Assembly: GCF_039555335.1 (NCBI RefSeq)
Contig: NC_092628.1
Location: 80,874,315-80,938,314, forward strand
DNA: 64,000 nt
Direction of reading: 5' to 3'
Source: Amphiura filiformis
Taxonomy: Eukaryota; Echinodermata; Ophiuroidea; Amphilepidida; Amphiuridae
Below are positions 11,034-24,400 of the stretch, piece after piece. Under the pieces are notes generated by a model, which saw only the letters and a program-made list of their open reading frames with translations, was not told where the DNA came from and did not search any database. Numbering within the stretch: the stretch's first letter is position 1; each line of letters starts with the position of its first letter. The position numbers were made by a program, and so were the translations under genes.

Positions 11034-11751
11034 GGTATAGTATTTTGTCACCCCATTGCAGTTACATGCTCAAACATTCCCTGCCATGCAATGGAATGAG
11101 TCCAAAATGAAATGAGAGTTGAAAGCCTGTCTGAGCTCTATTGTAATCACCATTGATATCCAACTTCATGTATATTATGCCTTCATCTCTCCCCCATCCC
11201 TTATGAATTGTATCAAAACTAAGCTACGTAACTGCCAAACTATCTTTCATAGTCTTCTAAATATTTGTAATTCTAATATCATTATCAAATTAACACAGTA
11301 AACCTGTAAGAAATGTTGATATTTAGAAAATGAATGATACGACACATACCACAATATATCAGTGATACATGTACATGGCCAATAATTATGTAGACCCCGA
11401 TGTAATTGAGCGTCTATCAAACCTAGCTGTGATGCAATGAAGTAGATTTCAACCGTGTCCCACAAAATGTGTTCAGAAAGTCTTTGTTGTTTGCATCTGG
11501 GTTTTTGTCTTCAAAATATTGAAACATTTTGGTGAAGTTTCATGTGTATTTGAACATGTTCCGAGTAACTTGTTAAGTTGCAGTTCTATATTAGTAGTTC
11601 CCAAGTTAAAACAATAATTATTCTTTGTTTTTAGCAGTTGGCAAATATGGAACAAGAAAATACACATTCCAATTAAAAGAAAAATGTTTGGGTTATAAAA
11701 AGGAAACCAAAATTGAGCTACACCAAAACCTCCTGTTTGGTTTAATTTTAA
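11034..11751. other. Non-coding stretch
   Basis: AT-rich. Open frames on both strands are short, overlapping and have no family resemblance. Confidence 0.5.
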
Positions 11752-12022
11752 TGTGACAGTCACAGACATGTATACATGTCATGGTTTGTAATGTGCGGCC
11801 ACTGTTCATACAGTGAATTGAATGGACAATCTTCGGAAAGACACAACATACATAATATAATGGCATAAATCTTGCATTTCACATCTGTGACAGTGACAGA
11901 CATGTATATGTATTATGCTCATGGTTTGTAATGTGTGCAACTGTTCATACAGTGAATTGAATGGACAAATTGAAGATGGACACAACATGCATAATTTAAT
12001 GGCATAAATCTTGTATTTACAC
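11752..12022. repeat. Two tandem copies of a ~130-bp unit
   Basis: 11752-11884 and 11885-12022 share 'gacagacatgtata', 'catggtttgtaatgtg', 'ctgttcatacagtgaattga' and 'taatggcataaatcttg' in the same order. The copies differ by small indels and substitutions, consistent with an old tandem duplication. Confidence 0.8.
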
Positions 12023-12149
12023 CAGATGTACATGCACAAGAAGAATTATTAAAGAAAAAAGGGTAGGACAAAAGGGGCAGCAAGAAGAATTATGAATGGA
12101 AAAGGGCGGAAAATTATGGAAAACTAAAGTAATATACCTTTTAGACTAC

Positions 12150-12314
12150 CAACAGGGCTACAGCCTAAGGCGGTGCTGGTAATCCGGGGGGGGGGGGGGG
12201 AGAGCCATCCTGGCTGAAAAAAATTGGGTCAACCTTTTCGGACTGTTGCTGCAAGGGGTGGCAACATTTTCTTTAGCCCCCGCGCCACGTAGGAGCGGCC
12301 ACGATATGCCACTG
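12150..12314 (-). mobile_element. hAT-like MITE relic with poly-G tract
   Basis: Read on the minus strand from 12314 it begins CAGTGGCATATCGTGGCCGC, then GGCGCGGGGGCTAAAG, like the CAGTGGCGTAGC...GCGCCC...GGGCTAAGG elements at 30638 and 40206. A run of 15 G lies at 12186-12200. The left end is degenerate. Confidence 0.55.
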
Positions 12315-13353
12315 ATGTACACTCTGTTGTCCTTCAGGTTGTCCATTCAATTAATATAATGAGTATCAGATAAAAATGTATTTCTTGGCAATTCTCTACT
12401 TCCTAGGTTCAGAATGCATCTAATATAATTTATAGGTCTGAAATAATGGACAATTTTAGACTTGACAGTTAACTTACAAACCCTAGTCAAGTCCCTACTC
12501 CAATTATTGAAGACACATCCAGATTTACTCACAAATTCACAATTCAGACAATTACCATGTTATGAGTAAACCAGGATTTGTTGAGTATAATTTTAGGTAT
12601 ATAGTTCTATTTTTGAGTCTCTGTAGACTAAGATTTACCATCATGTCTTCCCTTGTGCTAGGTTTGCTATTCATAATGTATACTTAATTCTAAATATCCC
12701 AAATTAATCTCTATCATGACTTCTGTGTCTGTGTAGGCAACATTTCTGACCAAAATGCTGGTGAGCCTTACTGTTGAAAGGTTCTACTCCTGTTGGTCAT
12801 TAATATGAAAGTCTATAGCTATTATAGGGATTGATTCCATTCAGATGTATTCTCTGAGAAGTTTTCGCCAGTACATACACAGAATTGTGTTGATTCTTTC
12901 GGAATGAATTGCAGGGGTTTCTATTTGGTGCTTTATATTGTGAGATATATGATGTCATCCAGATCTTGATGTCAAATAATTCAAATGAATAAGTACATGC
13001 CACTCTATGCACGAAGCTATGGGAAATGCATACTATTGGATTGTCACATGGAGACCTAAATGGTGTTCATTTGGCATTTTTCAACAAATATGCTAAAATT
13101 ATGATATTCAGTAATTTATATCTTACAAGTGGTATTGTAAGGGTTTGCATATACAGGACAGAAGGTAACACACACACACAAAAAAAACCACATGATTTTA
13201 TGAAGCTTAAACCAAATATGTGTTGTACTAAAAAAAAAGCTGTGTTTATAAAGTGATCCAAGGGTATACTTTCCCTTTCATGGTAGACAAAGACATACCA
13301 ACATGACAGAATGTGTATTCATCTGTTGTATTTATTGGACAGGCATAATGCAT
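12315..13353. other. Non-coding stretch
   Basis: No gene or RNA seen. The short open frames at 12347-12532, 12800-13012 and 13026-13256 are without domain patterns. Confidence 0.5.
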
Positions 13354-13534
13354 TGGGCTATTCCAGTTGAAATCCATATACCCCTATGGAAGACATGACC
13401 TTAATCCCCACACAGGGAGTATGAGTTTCAAATGGGATTACCTGAATGGGTGACTCCATTTGAAAACAACATCCCCTGTGTGGGAGATTAAGATCATGTC
13501 TTCCAGGTATATGGATTTCAACTGGAATAGCCCA
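13354..13534. mobile_element. MITE family 1, copy 2
   Basis: Ends TGGGCTATTCCAGTTGAAAT and, inverted, ATTTCAACTGGAATAGCCCA are perfect over more than 20 bp. The interior also pairs (ccctatggaagacatgacc with gatcatgtcttccaggtat). It is the same family as 8277-8440. Confidence 0.85.
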
Positions 13535-13957
13535 TTATGTCATTTACTTGACTTATTTTCTCTCCAAACATTCAGTAACATCACTATTTTTGGGACAAGT
13601 TTTGGTAAAATTAGGTGTTTAGCCAATTGTATGTGTCATTCAATACCATGAACTCGGCAACAATGTTACCACTACCGTGAAACAAAAGTATAGAACAGCT
13701 TGTTATACATTATGGACTTCAATTGTGTATAAAAAGTTAGATGTACCTTAACTTTTTATGTCACAACTTTAACTTTGCCAGTGTCATGATGAAGATAAAA
13801 TTGGGATCAAACATTTCGAGGCATGTCTAAAATTTTCAGTATTTCTAGATGCATTATGCATGGAGGTTTATAGAGAGGTCCAATCCAGATTGATGTGCAC
13901 CAGGTAGAATCTCCTATATCTATAACCTTGGAAATAAAAACTAGTCTACCGTTTCCT
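13535..13957. other. Non-coding stretch
   Basis: No supported feature. Confidence 0.5.
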
Positions 13958-14171
13958 TTAACCCCATAAGAACTACCTGCCGATTGGCCAAAAGAAGTTT
14001 TCATTATCAATTAGACCAATCAGCAACATTGTTAGAATTATTTCACCACGCAAAAAAATTGGGGTGAAGTATTTGCAAAGCTCCATTCTGATTGGTGATT
14101 AGAGTAAAGATATCATGTAATTGACCAATCAGAGGCAATGTTAGATCTACAGATAGTGCTCAGGGGGTTAA
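13958..14171. mobile_element. MITE family 2, copy 2
   Basis: It starts TTAACCCCATAAGAACTACC and ends GTGCTCAGGGGGTTAA. It is homologous along its length to 9515-9718 in the same orientation, with scattered substitutions and an extra ~11 bp. Confidence 0.85.
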
Positions 14172-14373
14172 CATAAATACTTCTCATCAGAAACAGTAAT
14201 AAGTGTCAATCCAATTCATATTTATTATTATATCAATGTTGTAGCATCATCATCAAGAAGAAGAATGATAACAAAAATAAAATGTACATGTATAACATGT
14301 TACAAACAAATAGTATTGTGAAGTGTCTTTATAAGGAGTGTGAAACAAGGGTTCATTTGCAAGCAGGTTTACC

Positions 14374-14775
14374 CAGGGGTGGGGGCACATACATTTTTGG
14401 TGGGTATGTTCCCCCGGAAATTTGAGGTGGTAGATCTTTGGGGGCTGATGTTGTACCGGTAGAAGGTGGTCTTTTGGAGTTGCCTGCGATCAAGTAAAAG
14501 GTGGTCTTTTGGAGCTGCGAACAGTCAAAATCAATGGTCTTTCTTGGCGTTCTGGTTACATTTTGCCTGAAAAAGAAAAACAGAATTGTGAGGAATGAGT
14601 AATTCAGTGGTCTTTTACAGCTGAAATTATCAAAATCAAGCGTCTTTGGAGCTCTATTTTGATCAAATTTATGGGGTCTTTTGGAGCTGAGAATTCACAA
14701 AAGGGTAGTCTTTTCAGGGAAACATACCTATATGGTCATTTGTGTTAAGTGCCCCACCCACCCCACCCCAGTTAC
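14374..14775. repeat. Inverted-end repeat element with GGTCTTTTGGAGCTG subrepeats
   Basis: The left end (ggggtgggggcacat ... ggtatgttcccc) is the imperfect reverse complement of the right end (gggaaacatacc ... gtgccccacccacccc). The interior has at least five degenerate copies of a ~30-60-bp unit around 'ggtcttttggagctg'. No coding content. Confidence 0.65.
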
Positions 14776-15065
14776 TCCCAGATGTAGATGGCTATAGAGT
14801 TAAACCAATTAGAAGTTGACATTGTGGAAGATCTTGATATCAAACAACTTTGTGGGATGGAGGAAGGGGTTAAAACTCAGCAGAGAGAACTCATTACAGA
14901 TAGGCCTAATTATTGCATATCCGTTAGTTGAGAAGTTGTGTATCTTCCTACATGGGACGGTGTGGTTAACAGTGTAGTAAGGAGTAGAGTGGGGTAAGTG
15001 GAAGGGATGGGTGTGGGGTATCATATATTTTTTTATAGAATTTAGTGTTGGTTTTGTGCTGGCCA

Positions 15066-15430
15066 GAGGATGATTTAAGCACTACCCAGCAAGTCTTGCG
15101 GTTAGCACAGCTGTGTAAGTGAACCACTGCCCGCCCACTGCATAGACGTGCATGGTTAAATTTGAATTTGGACAGATATATTTACAATAAAATCACCTTC
15201 AAAAAGCTGGTCGATTTCACATTTTATGTTATCTACAGAAGGTGTGAATTATCCTTAATGCATACATCACTTTAGATCTGAAATCGACCAAGTAATAATG
15301 ACAGACACACAATTCTAAAACAACATCTTTTGTACAGAATTCAATGGGATTTGAAAAGTTAAGTGGCAGTTGAAACTCTAGTGATAACACTTTTACAGTG
15401 CATGATGGGGCTTCCTTAAATCATCCTCTG
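15066..15430. repeat. Foldback abutting the satellite
   Basis: 'cagaggatgatttaag' near 15066-15080 is mirrored by 'cttaaatcatcctctg' near 15415-15430. An inner pair (gctggtcgatttca / tgaaatcgacca) is also present. The satellite begins immediately after the right arm, so the foldback may mark its left boundary. Confidence 0.6.
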
Positions 15431-15436
15431 TGTGCT

Positions 15437-18400
15437 GGCTGAACTCTGCTATCTATCTACGATAACATGCAGAATCATCACTGACTGAATTCTGCTATCT
15501 ACCTAAGATAACGCACAGAACTAACACTGACTGAATTCTGCTATCTACCTGAGATAACAAACAGAACCAACACTGACTGAATTCTGCTATCTACCTAAGA
15601 TAACACACATCAACACTGACTGAATTCTGCTATCTACCTAAGATAACACACAGACTCAACACTGACTGAATTCTGCTATCTATCTAAGATAACACACAGA
15701 ATCAACACTGACTGAATTCTGCTATCTACCTGAGATAACAAACAGAACCAACACTGACTGAATCTGCTATCTACCTGAGATAACACACAGAATCAACACT
15801 TACTGAATTCTGCTATTTACCTAAGATAACACACAGAATCAACACTGACTGAATTCTGCTATCTACCTAAGATAACACACAGTATCAACACTTACTGAAT
15901 TCTGCTATCTACCTAAGATAACAAACAGAACCAACACTGACTGGATTCAGCTATCTATCTAAGATAACACCACAGAATCAACACTGACTGAATTCTGCTA
16001 TCTACCTAAGATAACACACAGAATCAACACTGACTGAATTCCGCTATCTACCTAAGATAACACACAGAATCAACACTGACTGAATTCTGCTATCTACCTA
16101 AGATAAGACACACATCAACACTGACTGAATTCTGCTATCTACCTAAGATAACACACAGACACAACACTGACTGAATTCTGCTATCTATCTAAGATAACAC
16201 ACAGAATCAACACTGACTGAATTCTGCTATCTACCTGAGATAACAAACAGAACCAACACTGACTGAATCTGCTATCTACCTGAGATAACACACAGAATCA
16301 ACACTTACTGAATTCTGCTATTTACCTAAGATAACACACAGAATCAACACTGACTGAATTCTGCTATCTACCTAAGATAACACACAGTATCAACACTTAC
16401 TGAATTCTGCTATCTACCTAAGATAACAAACAGAACCAACACTGACTGGATTCAGCTATCTATCTAAGATAACACCACAGAATCAACACTGACTGAATTC
16501 TGCTATCTACCTAAGATAACACACAGAATCAACACTGACTGAATTCCGCTATCTACCTAAGATAACACACAGAATCAACACTGACTGAATTCTGCTATCT
16601 ACCTAAGATAAGACACAGAATCAACACTGACTGAATTCTGCTATCTACCTAAGATAACACACAGAATCAACACTGACTGGATTCTGCTATCTACCTAAGA
16701 TAACACACAGAATCAACACTGACTGAATTCCGCTATCTACCTAAGATAACACACAGAATCAACACTGACTGGATTCTGCTATCTACCTAAGATAACACAC
16801 AGAATCAACACTGACTGAATTCCGCTATCTACCTAAGATAACACACAGAATCAACACTGACTGGATTCTGCTATCTACCTAAGATAACACACAGAATCAA
16901 CACTGACTGGATTCTGCTATCTACCTAAGATAACACACAGAATCAACACTGACTGGATTCCGCTATCTACCTAAGATAACACACAGAATCAACACTGACT
17001 GAATTCCGCTATCTACCTAAGATAACACACAGAATCAACACTGACTGAATTCTGCTATCTACCTAAGATAACACACAGAATCAACACTGACTGGATTCTG
17101 CTATCTACCTAAGATAACACACATAATCAACACTGACTGGATTCTGCTATCTACCTAAGATAACACACAGAATCAACACTGACTGGATTCCGCTATCTAC
17201 CTAAGATAACACACAGAATCAACACTGACTGAATTCCGCTATCTACCTAAGATAACACACAGAATCAACACTGACTGAATTCTGCTATCTACCTAAGATA
17301 ACACACAGAATCAACACTGACTGAATTCTGCTATCTACCTGAGATAACAAACAGAACCAACACTGACTGAATCTGCTATCTACCTGAGATAACACACAGA
17401 ATCAACACTTACTGAATTCTGCTATCTACCTAAGATAACACACAGAATCAACACTGACTGAATTCTGCTATCTACCTAAGATAACACACAGTATCAACAC
17501 TTACTGAATTCTGCTATCTACCTAAGATAACAAACAGAACCAACACTGACTGGATTCAGCTATCTATCTAAGATAACACCACAGAATCAACACTGACTGA
17601 ATTCTGCTATCTACCTAAGATAACACACAGAATCAACACTGACTGAATTCCGCTATCTACCTAAGATAACACACAGAATCAACACTGACTGAATTCTGCT
17701 ATCTACCTAAGATAAGACACAGAATCAACACTGACTGAATTCTGCTATCTACCTAAGATAACACACAGAATCAACACTGACTGGATTCTGCTATCTACCT
17801 AAGATAACACACAGAATCAACACTGACTGAATTCCGCTATCTACCTAAGATAACACACAGAATCAACACTGACTGAATTCTGCTATCTACCTAAGATAAC
17901 ACACAGAATCAACACTGACTGAATTCCGCTATCTACCTAAGATAACACACATAATCAACACTGACTGGATTCTGCTATCTACCTAAGATAACACACAGAA
18001 TCAACACTGACTGGATTCTGCTATCTACCTAAGATAACACACAGAATCAACACTGACTGGATTCCGCTATCTACCTAAGATAACACACAGAATCAACACT
18101 GACTGAATTCCGCTATCTACCTAAGATAACACACAGAATCAACACTGACTGAATCCTGCTATCTACCCAAGATAACACACAGAATCAACACTGACTGAAT
18201 TCTGCTATCTACCTAAGATAACACACAGAATCAACACTGACTGAATTCTGCTATCTACCTAAGATAACACACAGCATCAACACTGACTGAATTATGCTAT
18301 CTACCTAAGATAACACACAGAATCAACACTGACTGGATTCTGCTATCTACCTAAGATAACACACAGAATCAACACTGACTGAATTCTGCTATCTACCTAA

Positions 18401-21400
18401 GATAACACACAGAATCAACACTGACTGAATTCTGCTATCTACCTAATATAACACACAGAATCAACACTGACTGAATCTGCTATCTACCTAAGATAACACA
18501 CAGAATCAACACTGACTGAATTCTGCTATCTACCTAAGATAACACACAGAATCAACACTGACTGGATTCTGCTATCTACCTAAGATAACACACAGAATCA
18601 ACACTGACTGAATTCTGCTATCTACCTAAGATAACACACAGAATCAACACTGACTGAATCTGCTATCTACCTAAGATAACACACAAAATCAACACTGACT
18701 GAATTCTGCTATCTACCTAAGATAACACACAGAATCAACACTGACTGAATTCTACAATCTACCTGAGATAACACACAGAACCAACACTGACTGAATTCTA
18801 CAATCTACCTAAGATAACACACAGAATCAACACTGACTGAATTCTGCTATCTACCTAAGATAACACACAGAATCAACACTGACTGGATTCTGCTATCTAC
18901 CTAAGATAACACACAGAATCAACACTGACTGAATTCTGCTATCTACCTAAGATAACACACAGAATCAACACTGACTGAATTCTGCCATCTACCTAAGATA
19001 ACACACAGAATCAACACTGACTGGATTCTGCTATCTACCTAAGATAACACACAGAATCAACACTGACTGAATCTGCTATCTACCTAAGATAACACACAGA
19101 ATCAACACTGACTGAATTCTGCTATCTATCTAAGATAACACACAGAATCAACACTGACTGAATTCTGCTATCTACCTAAGATAACACACAGAATCAACAC
19201 TGACTGGATTCTGCTATCTACCTAAGATAACACACAGAATCAACACTGACTGAATCTGCTATCTACCTAAGATAACACACAGAATCAACACTGACTGAAT
19301 TCTGCTATCTACCTAAGATAACACACAGAATCAACACTGACTGGATTCTGCTATCTACCTAAGATAACACACAGAATCAACACTGACTGAATTCTGCTAT
19401 CTACCTAAGATAACACACAGAATCAACACTGACTGAATCTGCTATCTACCTAAGATAACACACAAAATCAACACTGACTGAATTCTGCTATCTACCTAAG
19501 ATAACACACAGAATCAACACTGACTGAATTCTACAATCTACCTGAGATAACACACAGAACCAACACTGACTGAATTCTACAATCTACCTAAGATAACACA
19601 CAGAATCAACACTGACTGAATTCTGCTATCTACCTAAGATAACACACAGAATCAACACTGACTGGATTCTGCTATCTACCTAAGATAACACACAGAATCA
19701 ACACTGACTGAATTCTGCTATCTACCTAAGATAACACACAGAATCAACACTGACTGAATTCTGCCATCTACCTAAGATAACACACAGAATCAACACTGAC
19801 TGGATTCTGCTATCTACCTAAGATAACACACAGAATCAACACTGACTGAATCTGCTATCTACCTAAGATAACACACAGAATCAACACTGACTGAATTCTG
19901 CTATCTATCTAAGATAACACACAGAATCAACACTGACTGAATTCTGCTATCTACCTAAGATAACACACAGAATCAACACTGACTGGATTCTGCTATCTAC
20001 CTAAGATAACACACAGAATCAACACTGACTGAATTATGCTATCTACCTAAGATAACACACAGAATCAACACTGACTGGATTCTGCTATCTACCTAAGATA
20101 ACACACAGAATCAACACTGACTGAATTCTGCTATCTACCTAAGATAACACACAGAATCAACACTGACTGGATTCTGCTATCTACCTAAGATGACACACAG
20201 AATCAACACTGACTTGATTCTGCTATCTACCTAAGATAACACACAGAATCAACACTGACTGAATTATGCTATCTACCTAAGATAACACACAGAATCAACA
20301 CTGACTGAATTCTGCTATCTACCTAAGATAACACACAGAATCAACACTGACTGGATTCTGCTATCTACCTAAGATAACACACAGAATCAACACTGACTGG
20401 ATTCTGCTATCTACCTAAGATAACACACAGAATCAACACTGACTGGATTCTGCTATCTACCTAAGATAACACACAGAATCAACACTGACTGAATTCCGCT
20501 ATCTACCTAAGATAACACACAGAATCAACACTGACTGAATCTGCTATCTACCTAAGATAACACACAGAATCAACACTGACTGAATTCTGCTATCTATCTA
20601 AGATAACACACAGAATCAACACTGACTGGATTCTGCTATCTACCTAAGATAACACACAGAATCAACACTGACTTGATTCTGCTATCTACCTAAGATAACA
20701 CACAGAATCAACACTGACTGAATTATGCTATCTACCTAAGATAACACACAGAATCAACACTGACTGAATCTGCTATCTACCTAAGATAACACACAGAATC
20801 AACACTGACTGAATTCTGCTATCTACCTAAGATAACACACAGAATCAACACTGACTGGATTCTGCTATCTACCTAAGATAACACACAGAATCAACACTGA
20901 CTAAATCTGCTATCTACCTAAGATAACACACAGAATCAACACTGACTGAATTCTGCTATCTACCTAAGATAACACACAGAATCAACACTGACTGAATTCT
21001 GCTATCTACCTAAGATAACACACAGAATCAACACTGACTGAATTCTACAATCTACCTGAGATAACACACAGAACCAACACTGACTGAATTCTACAATCTA
21101 CCTAAGATAACACACAGAATCAACACTGACTGAATTCTGCTATCTACCTAAGATAACACACAGAATCAACACTGACTGGATTCTGCTATCTACCTAAGAT
21201 AACACACAGAATCAACACTGACTGAATTCTGCTATCTACCTAAGATAACACACAGAATCAACACTGACTGAATTCTGCTATCTACCTAAGATAACACACA
21301 GAATCAACACTGACTGAATCTGCTATCTACCTAAGATAACACACAGAATCAACACTGACTGGATTCTGCTATCTACCTAAGATAACACACAGAATCAACA

Positions 21401-24400
21401 CTGACTGAATCTGCTATCTACCTAAGATAACACACAGAATCAACACTGACTGAATTCTGCTATCTACCTAAGATAACACACAGAATCAACACTGACTGGG
21501 TTCTGCTATCTACCTAAGATAACACACAGAATCAACACTGACTGGATTCTGCTATCTACCTAAGATAACACACAGAATCAACACTGACTGAATCTGCTAT
21601 CTACCTAAGATAACACACAGAATCAACACTGACTGGATTCTGCTATCTACCTAAGATAACACACAGAATCAACACTGACTGGATTCTGCTATCTACCTAA
21701 GATAACACACAGAATCAACACTGACTGGATTCTGCTATCTACCTAAGATAACACACAGAATCAACACTGACTGAATTCTGCTATCTACCTAAGATAACAC
21801 ACAGAATCAACACTGACTGAATCTGCTATCTACCTAAGATAACACACAGAATCAACACTGACTGAATCTGCTATCTACCTAAGATAACACACAGAATCAA
21901 CACTGACTGGATTCTGCTATCTACCTAAGATAACACACAGAATCAACACTGACTGAATCTGCTATCTACCTAAGATAACACACAGAATCAACACTGACTG
22001 AATTCTGCTATCTACCTAAGATAACACACAGAATCAACACTGACTGGGTTCTGCTATCTACCTAAGATAACACACAGAATCAACACTGACTGGATTCTGC
22101 TATCTACCTAAGATAACACACAGAATCAACACTGACTGAATCTGCTATCTACCTAAGATAACACACAGAATCAACACTGACTGGATTCTGCTATCTACCT
22201 AAGATAACACACAGAATCAACACTGACTGGATTCTGCTATCTACCTAAGATAACACACAGAATCAACACTGACTGGATTCTGCTATCTACCTAAGATAAC
22301 ACACAGAATCAACACTGACTGAATTCTGCTATCTACCTAAGATAACACACAGAATCAACACTGACTGAATCTGCTATCTACCTAAGATAACACACAAAAT
22401 CAACACTGACTGAATTCTGCTATCTACCTAAGATAACACACAGAATCAACACTGACTGAATCTGCTATCTACCTAAGATAACACACAGAATCAACACTGA
22501 CTGGATTCTGCTATCTACCTAAGATAACACACAGAATCAACACTGACTGAATCTGCTATCTACCTAAGATAACACACAGAATCAACACTGACTGAATTCT
22601 GCTATCTACCTAAGATAACACACAGAATCAACACTGACTGAATTCTGCCATCTACCTAAGATAACACACAGAATCAACACTGACTGGATTCTGCTATCTA
22701 CCTAAGATAACACACATAATCAACACTGACTGAATTCTGCTATCTACCTAAGATAACACACAGAATCAACACTGACTGAATTATGCTATCTACCTAAGAT
22801 AACACACAGAATCAACACTGACTGAATCTGCTTTCTACCTAAGATAACACACAGTATCAACACTTACTGAATTCTGCTATCTACCTAAGATAACACACAG
22901 AATCAACACTGACTGAATTCCGCTATCTACCTAAGATAACACACAGAATCAACACTGACTGAATTCTGCTATCTACCTAAGATAACACACAGAATCAACA
23001 CTGACTGAATTCTGCTATCTACCTAAGATAACACACAGAATCAACACTGACTGGATTCTGCTATCTACCTAAGATAACACACAGAATCAACACTGACTGA
23101 ATTCCGCTATCTACCTAAGATAACACACAGAATCAACACTGACTGAATCTGCTATCTACCTAAGATAACACACAGAATCAACACTGACTGAATTCTGCTA
23201 TCTATCTAAGATAACACACAGAATCAACACTGACTGAATTCTGCTATCTACCTAAGATAACACACAGAATCAACACTGACTGGATTCTGCTATCTACCTA
23301 AGATAACACACAGAATCAACACTGACTGAATTCTGCTATCTATCTAAGATAACACACAGAATCAACACTGACTGAATTCTGCTATCTACCTAAGATAACA
23401 CACAGAATCAACACTGACTGGATTCTGCTATCTACCTAAGATAACACACAGAATCAACACTGACTGAATTATGCTATCTACCTAAGATAACACACAGAAT
23501 CAACACTGACTGGATTCTGCTATCTACCTAAGATAACACACAGAATCAACACTGACTGAATTCTGCTATCTACCTAAGATAACACACAGAATCAACACTG
23601 ACTGGATTCTGCTATCTACCCAAGATGACACACAGAATCAACACTGACTTGATTCTGCTATCTACCTAAGATAACACACAGAATCAACACTGACTGAATT
23701 ATGCTATCTACCTAAGATAACACACAGAATCAACACTGACTGAATTCTGCTATCTACCTAAGATAACACACAGAATCAACACTGACTGGATTCTGCTATC
23801 TACCTAAGATAACACACAGAATCAACACTGACTGGATTCTGCTATCTACCTAAGATAACACACAGAATCAACACTGACTGAATTATGCTATCTACCTAAG
23901 ATAACACACAGAATCAACACTGACTGAATTCTGCTATCTACCTAAGATAACACACAGAATCAACACTGACTGGATTCTGCTATCTACCTAAGATAACACA
24001 CAGAATCAACACTGACTGGATTCTGCTATCTACCTAAGATAACACACAGAATCAACACTGACTGGATTCCGCTATCTACCTAAGATAACACACAGAATCA
24101 ACACTGACTGAATTCCGCTATCTACCTAAGATAACACACAGAATCAACACTGACTGGATTCTGCTATCTACCTAAGATAACACACAGAATCAACACTGAC
24201 TGAATCTGCTATCTACCTAAGATAACACACAGAATCAACACTGACTGAATTCTGCTATCTACCTAAGATAACACACAGAATCAACACTGACTGGGTTCTG
24301 CTATCTACCTAAGATAACACACAGAATCAACACTGACTGGATTCTGCTATCTACCTAAGATAACACACAGAATCAACACTGACTGAATCTGCTATCTACC

